A stretch of 64,000 nucleotides of DNA, from NCBI RefSeq assembly GCF_019423705.1, contig NZ_JAHZAX010000005.1, forward strand, positions 1 through 64,000, read 5' to 3'. Numbering within the stretch: position 1 is the first letter of the stretch; each line of letters begins with the position of its first letter. Source of the stretch: Ruminococcus sp. GTDB lineage: Bacteria; Bacillota; Clostridia; Oscillospirales; Ruminococcaceae. Of this stretch, positions 41,930 through 50,848 are shown piece by piece. The translations under genes and the position numbers were made by a program. The notes below the pieces were generated by a model, which saw nothing but the letters and a program-made list of their open reading frames with translations, ran no database searches and was not told where the DNA came from.

Positions 41930-43888
41930 ATGTTAACAAAGTGTAAAATTTGCGTTGCAAAGACCGCAGGTTTCTGTTTTGGTGTAGACAGAGCCGTAAA
42001 AATAGTGTATAATGAATTAGATAACCGAAATAATGTTGTAACGTTAGGCCCAATTATTCACAATCCAAACGTAGTTTCGGACTTGCAGGCGAAAGGGGTT
42101 TACCCTGTGGAGCTTGAGCAGGTCAAGAAAGACCAGACAGTAGTCATTCGGTCTCACGGCGTTGGGCGTGATGTATACAGGCGGCTGGAGGAGATAGGCG
42201 CTGAAATTGTTGACGCCACTTGTCCTTTCGTTGCCAGGATACACAAGATCGCTGCCGAGAAGTCGGAAGAGGGTTATGTGATTCTCATTGCGGGAGACGC
42301 TTCTCACCCAGAGATTATGGGGATAAGAGGTCATTGCCGTGGAGAGAGTTATGTGTTCAACTCTTGTGACGATTTTGAAAATTTGGTGAAAGAGAAGGAT
42401 TTTTCATCAAAAAAGGTTGCAATTTTGGCGCAGACGACGTATAATAAGAATATGTGGAAAAAGTGCGAAGAGCTATTTGTGAAGTATCTGCCTCGTGCTG
42501 TGGTGTACAACACCATTTGCAGCGCAACTTCTGAAAGACAGAAGGAGGCGGCAGAGCTTGCGAAGGCTGCCGACATTATGATGATCGTCGGAGGACTGCA
42601 CAGCTCCAATACTCACAAGCTGAAAGCTATTTGCGATGAATACTGCAAATGCTTCCTTGTAGAGGACGCCGATGGACTAAAAGCTTGTAATATTGACTTA
42701 TCAGGTGCAAAATTTATCGGGATTTCTGCCGGGGCATCGACGCCGGCTTATATAATCAAGGAGGTACAACAGACCATGAGTGAAATGTTGAACAATGTTG
42801 ACGAAGAATTTAATTTTGAGGAGGAACTTGAAAAGACTCTGAAAAAAATACATACGGGAATGAAGGTTGAGGGCATTGTCACCGATATCAATAACGGTGA
42901 GGTTGCCGTAGATATCGGAACAAAGCACACAGGCTATATTCCTGCATCTGAGCTTTCCGATGATCCTACAAAGAAGCCTGAGGATATCGTTAGCGTAGGC
43001 GACAAGATCGACCTTATCGTTCTCAAGACAAACGATCAGGAAGGCATCGTTACACTTTCTAAGAAGAAGGTTGACGCAGTTCTCGGTTTCCAGAAGATCG
43101 TTGAGGCTAAGGAAGCTGACGCTACACTTACAGGCACAGTTACAAACGTTGTTAAGGGCGGCGTGCTCGTTTCTTCTAACGGCGTTAAGGTATTTATCCC
43201 TGCTTCACAGGCTGCTCCTAGAAGAGACTTTGATCTCAACGAGCTCCTCAAGCAGACAGTAAACTTCAAGATCCTTGAAGTAAACGAGGCTAAGCAGAGA
43301 GCAGTTGGTTCTATCCGTGCAGTAGCAAGAGAAGAGAGAGCAGCAGCTCAGGCTAAGTTCTTTGAGACAGCTCAGATCGGTTCTGAGGTCGAGGGTACAG
43401 TTAAGTCTATCACAGATTACGGCGTATTCGTTGATCTCGGCGGTGTTGACGGTCTTATCAGAAGAATGGATCTTTCTTGGAACAGGATCAAGCACCCATC
43501 AGACGTTGTTTCTGTTGGCGACAAGATCACAGTAACTATCAAGGATATCGACGATGAGACCAAGAAGGTATCTCTCATCTACAAGAAGGCTTCTGAGAAT
43601 CCTTGGGAGATCTTCAAGGCTAACTATGAAGTTGGTCAGGTCGTTAAGGCTACTATCGTTTCCATCACAAGCTTTGGCGCATTTGCTCAGATCATTGACG
43701 GCATTGACGGTCTTATCCACATTTCTCAGATCGCTAATCAGAGAGTCAACAACGTTGCCGACATTCTTACTGTTGGTCAGGTAGTTGACTGCCAGATCAC
43801 AGAGATCGACCTGGATAAGAAGAGGATCAGCTTGTCTATGAGAGCTTTGCTTCCTGCTGAAGACGAGGCTGAAGAGGACGCTGAATAA
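41930..43888 (+). CDS. ispH-rpsA: fused IspH (HMB-PP reductase) - ribosomal protein S1
   Basis: 652 residues. Residues 1-280 are IspH: iron-sulfur Cys in KTAGFCFGVDRAV, DATCPFV and NTICSATSERQ, plus VGGLHSSNTHKL and SAGASTPAYIIKEV. It makes IPP/DMAPP in the MEP pathway. Residues about 306-640 carry four S1 RNA-binding domains (beginning near VEGIVTDINNGEV, LTGTVTNVVKGGV, VEGTVKSITDYGVF and VKATIVSITSFGAF), as in ribosomal S1-like proteins. Codon use changes at the junction, from ordinary to strongly biased (AAG, ATC, GGC, TCT), as in tsf. A ribosome site and in-frame ATG lie right at the junction, so S1 may also be made alone. Confidence 0.94.
   Translation: MLTKCKICVAKTAGFCFGVDRAVKIVYNELDNRNNVVTLGPIIHNPNVVSDLQAKGVYPVELEQVKKDQTVVIRSHGVGRDVYRRLEEIGAEIVDATCPFVARIHKIAAEKSEEGYVILIAGDASHPEIMGIRGHCRGESYVFNSCDDFENLVKEKDFSSKKVAILAQTTYNKNMWKKCEELFVKYLPRAVVYNTICSATSERQKEAAELAKAADIMMIVGGLHSSNTHKLKAICDEYCKCFLVEDADGLKACNIDLSGAKFIGISAGASTPAYIIKEVQQTMSEMLNNVDEEFNFEEELEKTLKKIHTGMKVEGIVTDINNGEVAVDIGTKHTGYIPASELSDDPTKKPEDIVSVGDKIDLIVLKTNDQEGIVTLSKKKVDAVLGFQKIVEAKEADATLTGTVTNVVKGGVLVSSNGVKVFIPASQAAPRRDFDLNELLKQTVNFKILEVNEAKQRAVGSIRAVAREERAAAQAKFFETAQIGSEVEGTVKSITDYGVFVDLGGVDGLIRRMDLSWNRIKHPSDVVSVGDKITVTIKDIDDETKKVSLIYKKASENPWEIFKANYEVGQVVKATIVSITSFGAFAQIIDGIDGLIHISQIANQRVNNVADILTVGQVVDCQITEIDLDKKRISLSMRALLPAEDEAEEDAE
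42758..42778 (+). promoter_or_regulatory. internal ribosome binding site and start in ispH-rpsA
   Basis: AAGGAGGT at 42758-42765 is a full Shine-Dalgarno sequence; 10 nt later ATG at 42776 is in frame as Met283, at the end of IspH and just before the S1 part. The nucleotides also encode the conserved IspH residues K-E-V, so coincidence is possible. Confidence 0.5.
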
Positions 43889-43902
43889 GCAATAAAATTC
43901 AA

Positions 43903-43929
43903 GGGGGCGAGAAATCGCCCTCGTTTTTT
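43903..43929 (+). terminator. rho-independent terminator after ispH-rpsA
   Basis: GGGGGCGA-GAAA-TCGCCCTC then TTTTTT. Confidence 0.85.
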
Positions 43930-44027
43930 ATTTTGTGAGAAATGACAGTTTAAGGGGCAAACTCTGCCTTTTTTATTGTCGTATTTAGCAAAATCCTTAG
44001 CAAAAACTAAAGATTTTTGGAAAACAC

Positions 44028-44056
44028 TTAACTTTTTTATTCGTATGTGGTATAAT
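44028..44056 (+). promoter_or_regulatory. sigma-A promoter for PBP1
   Basis: TTAACT (44028-44033), 17-nt spacer, TATAAT (44051-44056), 70 nt before the ATG at 44126. Confidence 0.7.
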
Positions 44057-44125
44057 AATATCAAGAAAAATAAAGGCGGTGCTGCATAGTTTTGCGGTGC
44101 GGCTTAAATACGAAAGGTTAAATTT

Positions 44126-46348
44126 ATGGATGAAATAAAAAACACGGCAGCTAAAAAGCGGAAAAAGAAAAAGACCACTAATCCGGCTGTGAGGGTGCTT
44201 AAAATAATAGGAACGGCGCTTTTGTCGATTTTTCTTATCGTTATAATCACCTGCTCGATATTTGCCACGGTTTTGACTATCTATGTGCTGAATTTTGCGG
44301 ACACCACCACGACTATCAGCCTTGACAAGACCCAGACCAGCAATATTTCGAGGTTCCTTTCCGTCAATCCCGATTACGACGAGAGCGACGAGGATTCGCA
44401 GGAATATGATCTTTACTATGCGCTGAAAAATACGAACAAGCACGTTGTTTGGGCTGATCTTGAGCAGATACCGCAATATGTGCAGGACGCTTTCGTTTAC
44501 ACTGAGGACGAGAGATTCTATTCTCACGACGGCGTTGACTTTAAGCGTACTTTTGCTTCGTTTATCAACGTATTTATCCCGATATACGGCGACAGAAAGG
44601 TCGGCGGTTCGACGATAACTCAGCAGACTATCAAGAACATCACGGGCGATGATTCGAGAGATTCTATCGAGGGTATCGAGCGTAAGATTCGAGAGATATT
44701 CCGTTCTATAAATGTGGAAAAGACTTACACAAAGGAAGATATCCTGCAAAGCTATCTTAATCTTGTGCCGCTGACTACTCAGCAGTATGATATCATCGGC
44801 GTGCAGGCTGCGGCTAACTTCTATTTCGGCAAGGACGTTTCGGAGCTTAATCTTGCGGAAGCAGCTTCTCTTGCAGGTATGACAAGTGCCCCTGCGGCTA
44901 ACAACCCTTATGACAGCATTGAAAATAACAAGATAAGACAGAAGTACACTCTTGACCATATGCTGGAAAATGGTGCTATTTCCGAGCAGGAATATAACGA
45001 CGCTTTGCATTATGAGCTTGAGATCACGGGTGATATCGAGTATTCAAGTGTGACGATCTATGAGGACGAGACTAAGGATCAGGGTCCTACATCTTACTTT
45101 ATGGACGCTGCTATAAACGAGACTATTCAGACTATTGCTGATTATTATGGCATTTCGACTTCTGAGGCTTCTCAGAGACTTTATGACGGCGGATTTACTG
45201 TTTACACTACTGTTGACAGAGATATGCAGACGAAGGTCGAGAAGGAAATGCAGAAGCAGAGCAACTTTACGACTTATCAGATGAGCGAAGAGGACGACAC
45301 GCTTTGGTCGGGCTTTATCGCTATGGACTATCAAGGCAATGTAAAGGCTGTTGTGGGCAGCAGAGACAAAAAGACTGAGTCGAGAGTTTACAACATTGCG
45401 ACGGACGCAACACGTTCGCCGGGTTCTTGTATCAAGCCTATCGCTTCTTATGCGCCAGCGCTGGATCAAGACCTTATGACTTGGTCAACGCTGTTCAAGG
45501 ACGAGCCTATCACTATCAAGGTCAAGGGTAAGGACACGAAATGGCCTGTAAACTACTCTGAGACGGGCGATAGTGAGAACTGGTCGGGTCAGTATCTTGC
45601 GACTTGGGAAATGCTGACGAGATCGCTCAACACACTTCCTGCTCAGCTTATTCAGAAGATGAAGCCAGAGTATTCTTACAACTTCCTCAAGGAAAAGCTT
45701 GATATATCGACGCTGACGGACAAGGACGCTGACTATTCGCCTGTTACTGTCGGTGGTCTTACAAACGGTACAAGGCTTGAAGAGCTTGTGGGCGCTTATA
45801 TGATCTTCGGCAACGGCGGCAAGAAGTATGACGTTTCTTACGTTTCTAAGATCGAGGACGCTGACGGCAATGCGATCTACGAGAAGAGCGACGGATACAA
45901 GCAGGCTATAAGCGAATCTACGGCTTATGTTATGAACAGAATGATGCAGAACGTTATCAATAATCAGCAGGGTACAGGTCGTTACGCTAAGCTCAACAAT
46001 ACTGATCTTGTGGGCAAGACGGGTACTTCATCTGACTGGTATGACCTTACGTTCGTGGGCTGTTCGCCGGACTATGTTTCGGGCATTTGGATAGGTTACG
46101 AAAATCCGCAGACTATCCCGACTAATGAATATCAGAATATCGGCGCTATTTGGAAGAATGTGTTTGGTGATGTTGTGGAAAATGAAAAACACAAGTCATT
46201 CGACAAGACTTTCAAGATGCCTGACTCGGTTGAAAAGCTGACATACTGCACTAAGACGGGCAAGCTTGCATCAAACACTTGCTACAGCACGGCTACGGGT
46301 TATTACAAGAAATCCAACGAGCCTGAGTATTGCAGCGGAAATCATTAA
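44126..46348 (+). CDS. class A penicillin-binding protein (PBP1A)
   Basis: 740 residues. A basic N-terminus and one membrane helix (about 28-55) precede the GT51 glycosyltransferase domain: EDERFYSHDGVDFKR (Glu near 131), GGSTITQQTIKN and ILQSYLNLVPL. The transpeptidase domain has SPGSCIKP (Ser434-x-x-Lys437), SLN in TRSLNTLPAQ and GKTGTSSDW. It polymerises and cross-links peptidoglycan outside the membrane. The C-terminus ends in a short Cys-containing tail without the long Ser/Pro tail of some homologues. It is a single-gene unit with its own promoter and terminator. Confidence 0.95.
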   Translation: MDEIKNTAAKKRKKKKTTNPAVRVLKIIGTALLSIFLIVIITCSIFATVLTIYVLNFADTTTTISLDKTQTSNISRFLSVNPDYDESDEDSQEYDLYYALKNTNKHVVWADLEQIPQYVQDAFVYTEDERFYSHDGVDFKRTFASFINVFIPIYGDRKVGGSTITQQTIKNITGDDSRDSIEGIERKIREIFRSINVEKTYTKEDILQSYLNLVPLTTQQYDIIGVQAAANFYFGKDVSELNLAEAASLAGMTSAPAANNPYDSIENNKIRQKYTLDHMLENGAISEQEYNDALHYELEITGDIEYSSVTIYEDETKDQGPTSYFMDAAINETIQTIADYYGISTSEASQRLYDGGFTVYTTVDRDMQTKVEKEMQKQSNFTTYQMSEEDDTLWSGFIAMDYQGNVKAVVGSRDKKTESRVYNIATDATRSPGSCIKPIASYAPALDQDLMTWSTLFKDEPITIKVKGKDTKWPVNYSETGDSENWSGQYLATWEMLTRSLNTLPAQLIQKMKPEYSYNFLKEKLDISTLTDKDADYSPVTVGGLTNGTRLEELVGAYMIFGNGGKKYDVSYVSKIEDADGNAIYEKSDGYKQAISESTAYVMNRMMQNVINNQQGTGRYAKLNNTDLVGKTGTSSDWYDLTFVGCSPDYVSGIWIGYENPQTIPTNEYQNIGAIWKNVFGDVVENEKHKSFDKTFKMPDSVEKLTYCTKTGKLASNTCYSTATGYYKKSNEPEYCSGNH

Positions 46349-46352
46349 AGTA

Positions 46353-46385
46353 TAAAAGCCTCCATTAAGTTATGGAGGCTTTTTC
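46353..46385 (+). terminator. rho-independent terminator after PBP1
   Basis: AAAAGCCTCCAT-TAAGTT-ATGGAGGCTTTTT. Confidence 0.85.
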
Positions 46386-46401
46386 TGAAAGGAAATAATT
46401 T

Positions 46402-47520
46402 ATGGAGAAAAATTTGCGCTTGTGCGTTCCTTGCCATTTTGGGCTTGAGGGCGTGCTGGCTTACGAGATAAAAAAGATCGGCGGCGAGAACCTTAACACC
46501 ACGGACGGAAAGATCAGCTTTGACGGCGATATGGTCACGATGGCAAAGGCGAATATGTGGATAGCCACAGGCGAGAGGGTGCTTATCGAGCTGGGAAGCT
46601 TTAGGGCGGAGAGCTTTGAGCAGCTTTTTGACGGCGTTATGAAGCTGCCGCTGGAGGACTTTATCGGCAGGGAGGATGCTTTTCCTGTTAAGGGGCACTC
46701 GCTGAATTCAAAGCTGCATTCTATCCCGGATTGTCAGAGGATAATCAAAAAGGCCTGCGTAAAGCGCCTTGAGAGGGCTTATGGCATAAGCTATTTTGAG
46801 GAGATCAAGGCCAAGCATCAGATACAGTTCGCCATTCACAAGGACATTGCGACGATATATCTTGACACCACGGGGGTGGGTCTGCACAAGCGTGGTTACA
46901 GGAGAAATTCCAACGACGCACCTATCAAGGAGACTTTGGCGGCAGGAATCGTTGACCTTGCTAGGGTGAGGGCTAATTCTATCGTTGTTGACCCGATGTG
47001 CGGTTCGGGAACGTTTCTTATCGAATCGGCTTACAAGGCTTTGAACGTTGCGCCTGGTTTGAGGAGAAATTTTGCGGCTCAGAGCTGGGAGCAGATACCA
47101 CAGGAGATATGGCAGGACGTGCGCACGGAGGCTATGGCCGCTATTGACAGGCAGGGAAGTTTCAAAGCATTTGGCTTTGATGTGGACGATATGGCGGTGG
47201 AGCTGACGAGGAACAATGCGAAAAAGGCCGGCGTTGGTTCAAAGCTGGAGGTCAAGCAGCAGGATATTGCAAAGTACAAGCAGATCGACGGGGCGATAAC
47301 AATTGTCAATCCGCCCTATGGTGAGAGAATGTTGGTGCTTCGTGAGGCGGAGGAGCTTTACAAGAAAATGGGTCAGCGTTTGGCGCCCTCGAGAGAGAAC
47401 CCTTGCTATATCATTTCGCCACACGAGGAGTTTGAGAGCTTTTTCGGCAAGAGGGCGGACAAGAAGCGCAAGCTTTACAACGGAATGATAAAGTGCAATT
47501 TATATATGTATTTCAAATAG
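46402..47520 (+). CDS. THUMP-domain class I RNA methyltransferase (RlmL/YpsC type)
   Basis: 372 residues. The N-terminal third contains a THUMP RNA-binding domain (VPCHFGLEGVLAYEIKKIGG..., FAIHKDIATIYLDTTGVGLHKRGYR). The Rossmann methyltransferase part has VVDPMCGSGTFLIESA for SAM binding (about 193-208) and the N6/N2-type catalytic motif IVNPPYGERM (about 300-309). It probably methylates a guanosine or adenosine of 23S rRNA. The ATG follows GAAAGGAAATAATTT. The HAD gene begins 10 nt after its stop, so they form a two-gene operon. Confidence 0.92.
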   Translation: MEKNLRLCVPCHFGLEGVLAYEIKKIGGENLNTTDGKISFDGDMVTMAKANMWIATGERVLIELGSFRAESFEQLFDGVMKLPLEDFIGREDAFPVKGHSLNSKLHSIPDCQRIIKKACVKRLERAYGISYFEEIKAKHQIQFAIHKDIATIYLDTTGVGLHKRGYRRNSNDAPIKETLAAGIVDLARVRANSIVVDPMCGSGTFLIESAYKALNVAPGLRRNFAAQSWEQIPQEIWQDVRTEAMAAIDRQGSFKAFGFDVDDMAVELTRNNAKKAGVGSKLEVKQQDIAKYKQIDGAITIVNPPYGERMLVLREAEELYKKMGQRLAPSRENPCYIISPHEEFESFFGKRADKKRKLYNGMIKCNLYMYFK

Positions 47521-47529
47521 AGGTGTAAA

Positions 47530-48201
47530 ATGGCAGAAAAGTGGAATTTAGGCAACATTGACGGCGTGGTTTTCGATATGGACGGGGTCATTTTTGACAG
47601 CGAAAAGGTGGGGCTTGCAAGCTGGGAGAAACTTGGGGAGAAGTACGGCCTTGTGAACGTTCGTGAAAATGCTTTGAAGTGCATTGGCAGGAGCACCGTT
47701 GACACTATGGCCATTCTTGAGGAGGCCTACGGCGACAAGGTGTCAATTGAGAGCCTTTACAAGGAGGCGAAGGAGGTCTTTTCGGAGATCATTTCCGAGG
47801 GCGGTTTGCCTTTGAAGCCCGGTGCTGTGGAGCTGCTCAGCTTTTTGAAGGAGTGTGGGGTCAAGGTAGGGCTGGCTTCGTCGACGTCTTATAATGGCGT
47901 TATAGCCAACCTCAAGGGGGCTGGATTGCTGCGGTATTTTGAGGTCATCATCGGCGGCGATATGATAAAGCATTCAAAGCCGCAGCCTGAGATATATTTG
48001 CTGGCTTGTGAGAAGCTGGGGGTTCGTCCGCAATATACTGTGGCGATCGAGGATTCTTACAACGGCATAAAGGCGGCGCACAATGCTGGTATGATACCCA
48101 TAATGGTGCCCGATCTTATTGCGCCGACGGAGGAGATACTTTCAATGGTGTACAAAAAGGTGGACAGTTTGAATGATGTTATTGAATATTTCAAAAGCTG
48201 A
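47530..48201 (+). CDS. HAD superfamily phosphatase / beta-phosphoglucomutase-like
   Basis: 223 residues, the standard length for HAD subfamily IA with a helical cap. Motif I VVFDMDGVIFDSEK (about 12-25), motif II GLASST (Ser/Thr near 118), motif III Lys in HSKPQPEIYL and motif IV AIEDSYNGIKAAHNAGM are complete. The DMDGV(I)FDSE form is typical of beta-phosphoglucomutase-like enzymes, but sugar-phosphate phosphatases share it, so the substrate stays open. It sits in an operon with the methyltransferase and ends at a strong terminator. Confidence 0.9.
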   Translation: MAEKWNLGNIDGVVFDMDGVIFDSEKVGLASWEKLGEKYGLVNVRENALKCIGRSTVDTMAILEEAYGDKVSIESLYKEAKEVFSEIISEGGLPLKPGAVELLSFLKECGVKVGLASSTSYNGVIANLKGAGLLRYFEVIIGGDMIKHSKPQPEIYLLACEKLGVRPQYTVAIEDSYNGIKAAHNAGMIPIMVPDLIAPTEEILSMVYKKVDSLNDVIEYFKS

Positions 48202-48210
48202 TAGATAGCG

Positions 48211-48243
48211 TAAAACGGGCGTGTGATGATCGCCCGTTTTTTT
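48211..48243 (+). terminator. rho-independent terminator after HAD gene
   Basis: AAAACGGGCG (48212-48221) and CGCCCGTTTT (48231-48240) followed by more T. Confidence 0.85.
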
Positions 48244-48273
48244 GTGTGTGATGTGATTTATTTTGTCAAAAAG

Positions 48274-48298
48274 CGGGCGAACGATGTTCGCCCCTACT
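48274..48298 (+). repeat. dispersed palindromic repeat, first hairpin only
   Basis: GGGCGAAC-GAT-GTTCGCCC followed by CTACT. It lies between convergent terminators. Confidence 0.7.
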
Positions 48299-48360
48299 GG
48301 TGATTGGAATAAGATGGAGAAATTCATATTACAAGTTCGGTAATCTTATGTTTGAGCAAT

Positions 48361-48398
48361 AAAAAAACTCCCCTCGGAAATTCCAAGGGGAGTTTTCT
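48361..48398. terminator. bidirectional terminator, mainly for tsf
   Basis: AAAACTCCCCT and AGGGGAGTTTT stem with T-runs on both strands, 20 nt past the tsf stop. Confidence 0.8.
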
Positions 48399-48414
48399 TT
48401 ATATTGGCTTTTGA

Positions 48415-49335
48415 TTACTTGATCATTGAAGCAACTTCGTCAGCGAAATTGTCTTCCTTCTTCTCAACGCCTTCGCCTCTCTCGAAACGAACGAACTCTA
48501 CAACGTCGATCTTGCCGCCGAGGTTCTTAGCAACTGACTCAACGTACTTGCCAACAGATACCTTATCGTCCTTAACGAATGCCTGCTCGAGGAGGCAGTT
48601 CTCAGAATAGTACTTGCCGATCTTGCCGTCGATGATCTTGTGCTTAACCTGCTCTGGCTTGCTTGCCATCTTAGGATCTTCAGCCATCTGTGCGAGCATA
48701 ATCTCTCTTTCCTTATCAAGAGCGTCAGCTGGAACAGAAGCTCTGTTAAGGTATGGAGGGTTCATAGCTGCGACCTGAAGTGCGCAGTCCTTGCCTGCTG
48801 CGAGGAGCTCTGCGTTGTCTGCTGCGATATCAGAGTCAAGCTTAACCATAACGCCGATGCTGCCAGCGCCGTGAACGTAAGGAACGAGGATTCCTTCCAT
48901 TCTCTTGAATCTTCTGATTACCATATTCTCTCTGATCTTGATAAAGAGATCCTGGAGAGTTTCCTCAACTGTCTTGTCGCCGCCGCTGATCTTTGTAGCC
49001 TTGAGAGCCTCAACGTCAGCTGGGTTTGCTTCGATAATTGTGTCGGCAACTGCTGCAACGAATGACTTGAACTCTTCGTTGTTTGCAGCAAAGTCTGTCT
49101 CGATATTAACTTCGAGAACGCAGCCTACGTTGCCCTTTACTACTGCTGTACAGATACCCTCAGCAGCAACTCTTCCGCTCTTCTTAGCCTGTGTTGCAAG
49201 ACCCTTTTCACGGAGAAGTGTAACAGCCTTGTCCATATCGCCGTCAGCTTCAACAAGTGCTTTCTTACAGTCCATCATACCTACGCCTGTGGCTGTCATA
49301 AGTTCTTTGATCTCAGATACTGATACCTTTCCCAT
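48415..49335 (-). CDS. tsf: translation elongation factor Ts
   Basis: 306 residues from the ATG at 49335, after AGGAGGAATAAAAA; the frame continues to 49380 without a site. The N-terminal UBA-like domain VSEIKELMTATGVGMMDCKKAL and the core motif LEVNIETDFAANNEEF are diagnostic. EF-Ts recharges EF-Tu with GTP. It lies 81 nt after rpsB on the same strand, the conserved rpsB-tsf operon. Codon bias is very strong. The protein ends in an acidic tail. Confidence 0.96.
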   Translation of the reverse strand: MGKVSVSEIKELMTATGVGMMDCKKALVEADGDMDKAVTLLREKGLATQAKKSGRVAAEGICTAVVKGNVGCVLEVNIETDFAANNEEFKSFVAAVADTIIEANPADVEALKATKISGGDKTVEETLQDLFIKIRENMVIRRFKRMEGILVPYVHGAGSIGVMVKLDSDIAADNAELLAAGKDCALQVAAMNPPYLNRASVPADALDKEREIMLAQMAEDPKMASKPEQVKHKIIDGKIGKYYSENCLLEQAFVKDDKVSVGKYVESVAKNLGGKIDVVEFVRFERGEGVEKKEDNFADEVASMIK

Positions 49336-49416
49336 TTTTATTCCTCCTAAAAGTGATTTATACCGAAATAAGGCAGACAAATATCATAATAAATGCCTGC
49401 CTGAAATTTCATACTA

Positions 49417-50160
49417 TTATTCAGCAGCCTCGTCAGCTTCTTCAACCTTCTCTGCTTCTTCAGCAGAGTCAGCGTCCTCGCCCTGTCTGCCTTCGATGAT
49501 AGCGTTAGCCATACAGCCAGCAATAAGCTTAACTGCTCTGATAGCGTCGTCGTTACCAGGGATAACGTAGTCAACATCGTCAGGATCACAGTTTGTGTCA
49601 ACGATAGCTACAACAGGGATACCGAGCTTCTTAGCTTCTGCAACGGCGATCTTTTCCTTTCTTGGGTCAACAACGAAAAGTGCGCCTGGGAGCTTCTTCA
49701 TATTCTTGATACCGCCCATAAACTTTTCAAGCTTTTCGATCTCGAGCTTCAGCTTAACAACTTCCTTCTTAGGGAGAAGGTCGAATGTGCCGTCTGTCTC
49801 CATTGTGTGGAGCTGCTCAAGTCTCTTGATCCTCTGCTGGATAGTCTTGAAGTTTGTCATCATACCGCCAAGCCATCTAGCGTTTACATAGTGTGCGTTA
49901 GCTCTGAGAGCCTCTTCCTTGATGGAATCGCCAGCCTGCTTCTTAGTACCTACGAAAAGTACCTCTTCGCCGTTAGCTGAGATATCACGGATAAACATAT
50001 AAGCTTCTTCAAGCTTCTTTACGGTCTTCTGAAGATCGATGATGTAAATTCCGTTTCTTTCTGTGAAAATGTATGGAGCCATTTTAGGGTTCCATCTTCT
50101 TGTCTGGTGACCAAAGTGTACGCCAGCTTCAAGAAGCTGCTTCATTGATACTACTCCCAT
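49417..50160 (-). CDS. rpsB: 30S ribosomal protein S2
   Basis: 247 residues from the ATG at 50160, preceded by AGGAGGTTACTACA; an upstream extension to 50238 runs through the leader. MKQLLEAGVHFGHQTRRWNPKMAPYIF and WLGGMMTNFKTI, ALFVVDPRKEKIAVAEAKKLGIPVVAIVDTNCDPD are textbook S2. The C-terminus carries an acidic Glu/Asp/Ala-rich tail of about 25 residues. First gene of the rpsB-tsf operon, driven by a consensus promoter through a 130-nt leader. Confidence 0.97.
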   Translation of the reverse strand: MGVVSMKQLLEAGVHFGHQTRRWNPKMAPYIFTERNGIYIIDLQKTVKKLEEAYMFIRDISANGEEVLFVGTKKQAGDSIKEEALRANAHYVNARWLGGMMTNFKTIQQRIKRLEQLHTMETDGTFDLLPKKEVVKLKLEIEKLEKFMGGIKNMKKLPGALFVVDPRKEKIAVAEAKKLGIPVVAIVDTNCDPDDVDYVIPGNDDAIRAVKLIAGCMANAIIEGRQGEDADSAEEAEKVEEADEAAE

Positions 50161-50320
50161 TGTAGTAACCTCCTGTTTGGTTTTAAATTTCTGCAAAAGC
50201 AGATGTCTTATCCTCCGGACGGTTTTGACCGCCTTCACCTAGCTTATGCCAGGACCAACAGCGATAACCTATCCGTGCGAATTGCTTTAATATTATATCA
50301 CATTCCCGTGCTTTTTTCAA
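50161..50320 (-). promoter_or_regulatory. rpsB-tsf promoter and structured leader
   Basis: On the minus strand TTGAAA (50315-50320), a 17-nt spacer and TATAAT (50292-50297) form a near-perfect promoter. The leader of about 125 nt contains two hairpins, GGCGGTC-AAA-ACCGTCC near 50205-50230 and TCTGC-TTTT-GCAGA near 50190-50203, ahead of the ribosome site. S2 operons are often autoregulated through such leaders; that is inferred here. Confidence 0.65.
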
Positions 50321-50334
50321 GTACCTATGAACAA

Positions 50335-50625
50335 TTATTTCAACAAATTTTCGACTTTATAAGTTCGACTCTTTGTACATACTGCACTATCATCAAAGCG
50401 AACGAGTATAGTATCCTCGCCGATAAGCTCGATATCGGAGCATTTTATGACGATATCCTCGTCACGACCCATAATCCCGAAGGCTCGTGGCTTGCCATAG
50501 ACGATAAGGGAGACGATATTCGCCCCTGCAGTATCCATTTCGATATCGTCCACATAGCCGATCTTTAGCCCTGTTTTCATATTGACGACTTCCTTATTTC
50601 TGAGACTTGAAAAACTGCATATCAT
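50335..50625 (-). CDS. YlmC/YmxH family PRC-barrel protein (sporulation-associated)
   Basis: 96 residues from the ATG at 50625, after GGAGGGTCGAAT; an upstream start at 50652 is inside the terminator of the gene before. The sequence CSFSSLRNKEVVNMKTGLKIGYVDDIEMD is the PRC-barrel entry motif, continuing FGIMGRDEDIVIKCSDIELIGEDTILV, as in the YlmC/YmxH family of spore-formers. These are small cytoplasmic proteins, expressed during sporulation in Bacillus, of unclear function. It is a separate unit from rpsB, with no shared transcript evident. Confidence 0.85.
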   Translation of the reverse strand: MICSFSSLRNKEVVNMKTGLKIGYVDDIEMDTAGANIVSLIVYGKPRAFGIMGRDEDIVIKCSDIELIGEDTILVRFDDSAVCTKSRTYKVENLLK

Positions 50626-50640
50626 ATTCGACCCTCCATA

Positions 50641-50680
50641 AAAAATGTGCATAGAACTTTGTTAGATTCTATGCACATTA
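50641..50680 (-). terminator. rho-independent terminator of the JAMM cassette
   Basis: AATGTGCATAGAA (50645-50657) and TTCTATGCACATT (50668-50680) are perfect 13-bp arms with a T-run on the minus strand, 31 nt past the stop of the 45-residue gene. Confidence 0.8.
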
Positions 50681-50710
50681 TGGGTTGTCTGATGAATGGG
50701 ATAGTTAAAA

Positions 50711-50848
50711 TTATGCTATTTCTTTTTTGCCCTTTTCGGGGTCGCCGTTTTCGTCAGTATCAAACATATCCTGTATCATCTTGGCGATCTCACTTCTTGT
50801 TTTCGGCTTATCGTCGATATTTTTTATTTTCTTATTTTGATCTCGCAT
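50711..50848 (-). CDS. small charged protein, third gene of the JAMM cassette
   Basis: 45 residues (MRDQNKKIKNIDDKPKTRSE... ending PEKGKKEIA) from the ATG at 50848, with AAAGGAGGTATCGAAT upstream, one of the best ribosome sites in the window. It is highly charged, with a basic N-terminus and a short amphipathic helix EIAKMIQDMFDTDE, and no membrane segment. It overlaps the end of the JAMM gene by 17 nt, hence translational coupling. I recognise no family. A strong terminator follows, so the cassette ends here. Confidence 0.7.
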   Translation of the reverse strand: MRDQNKKIKNIDDKPKTRSEIAKMIQDMFDTDENGDPEKGKKEIA

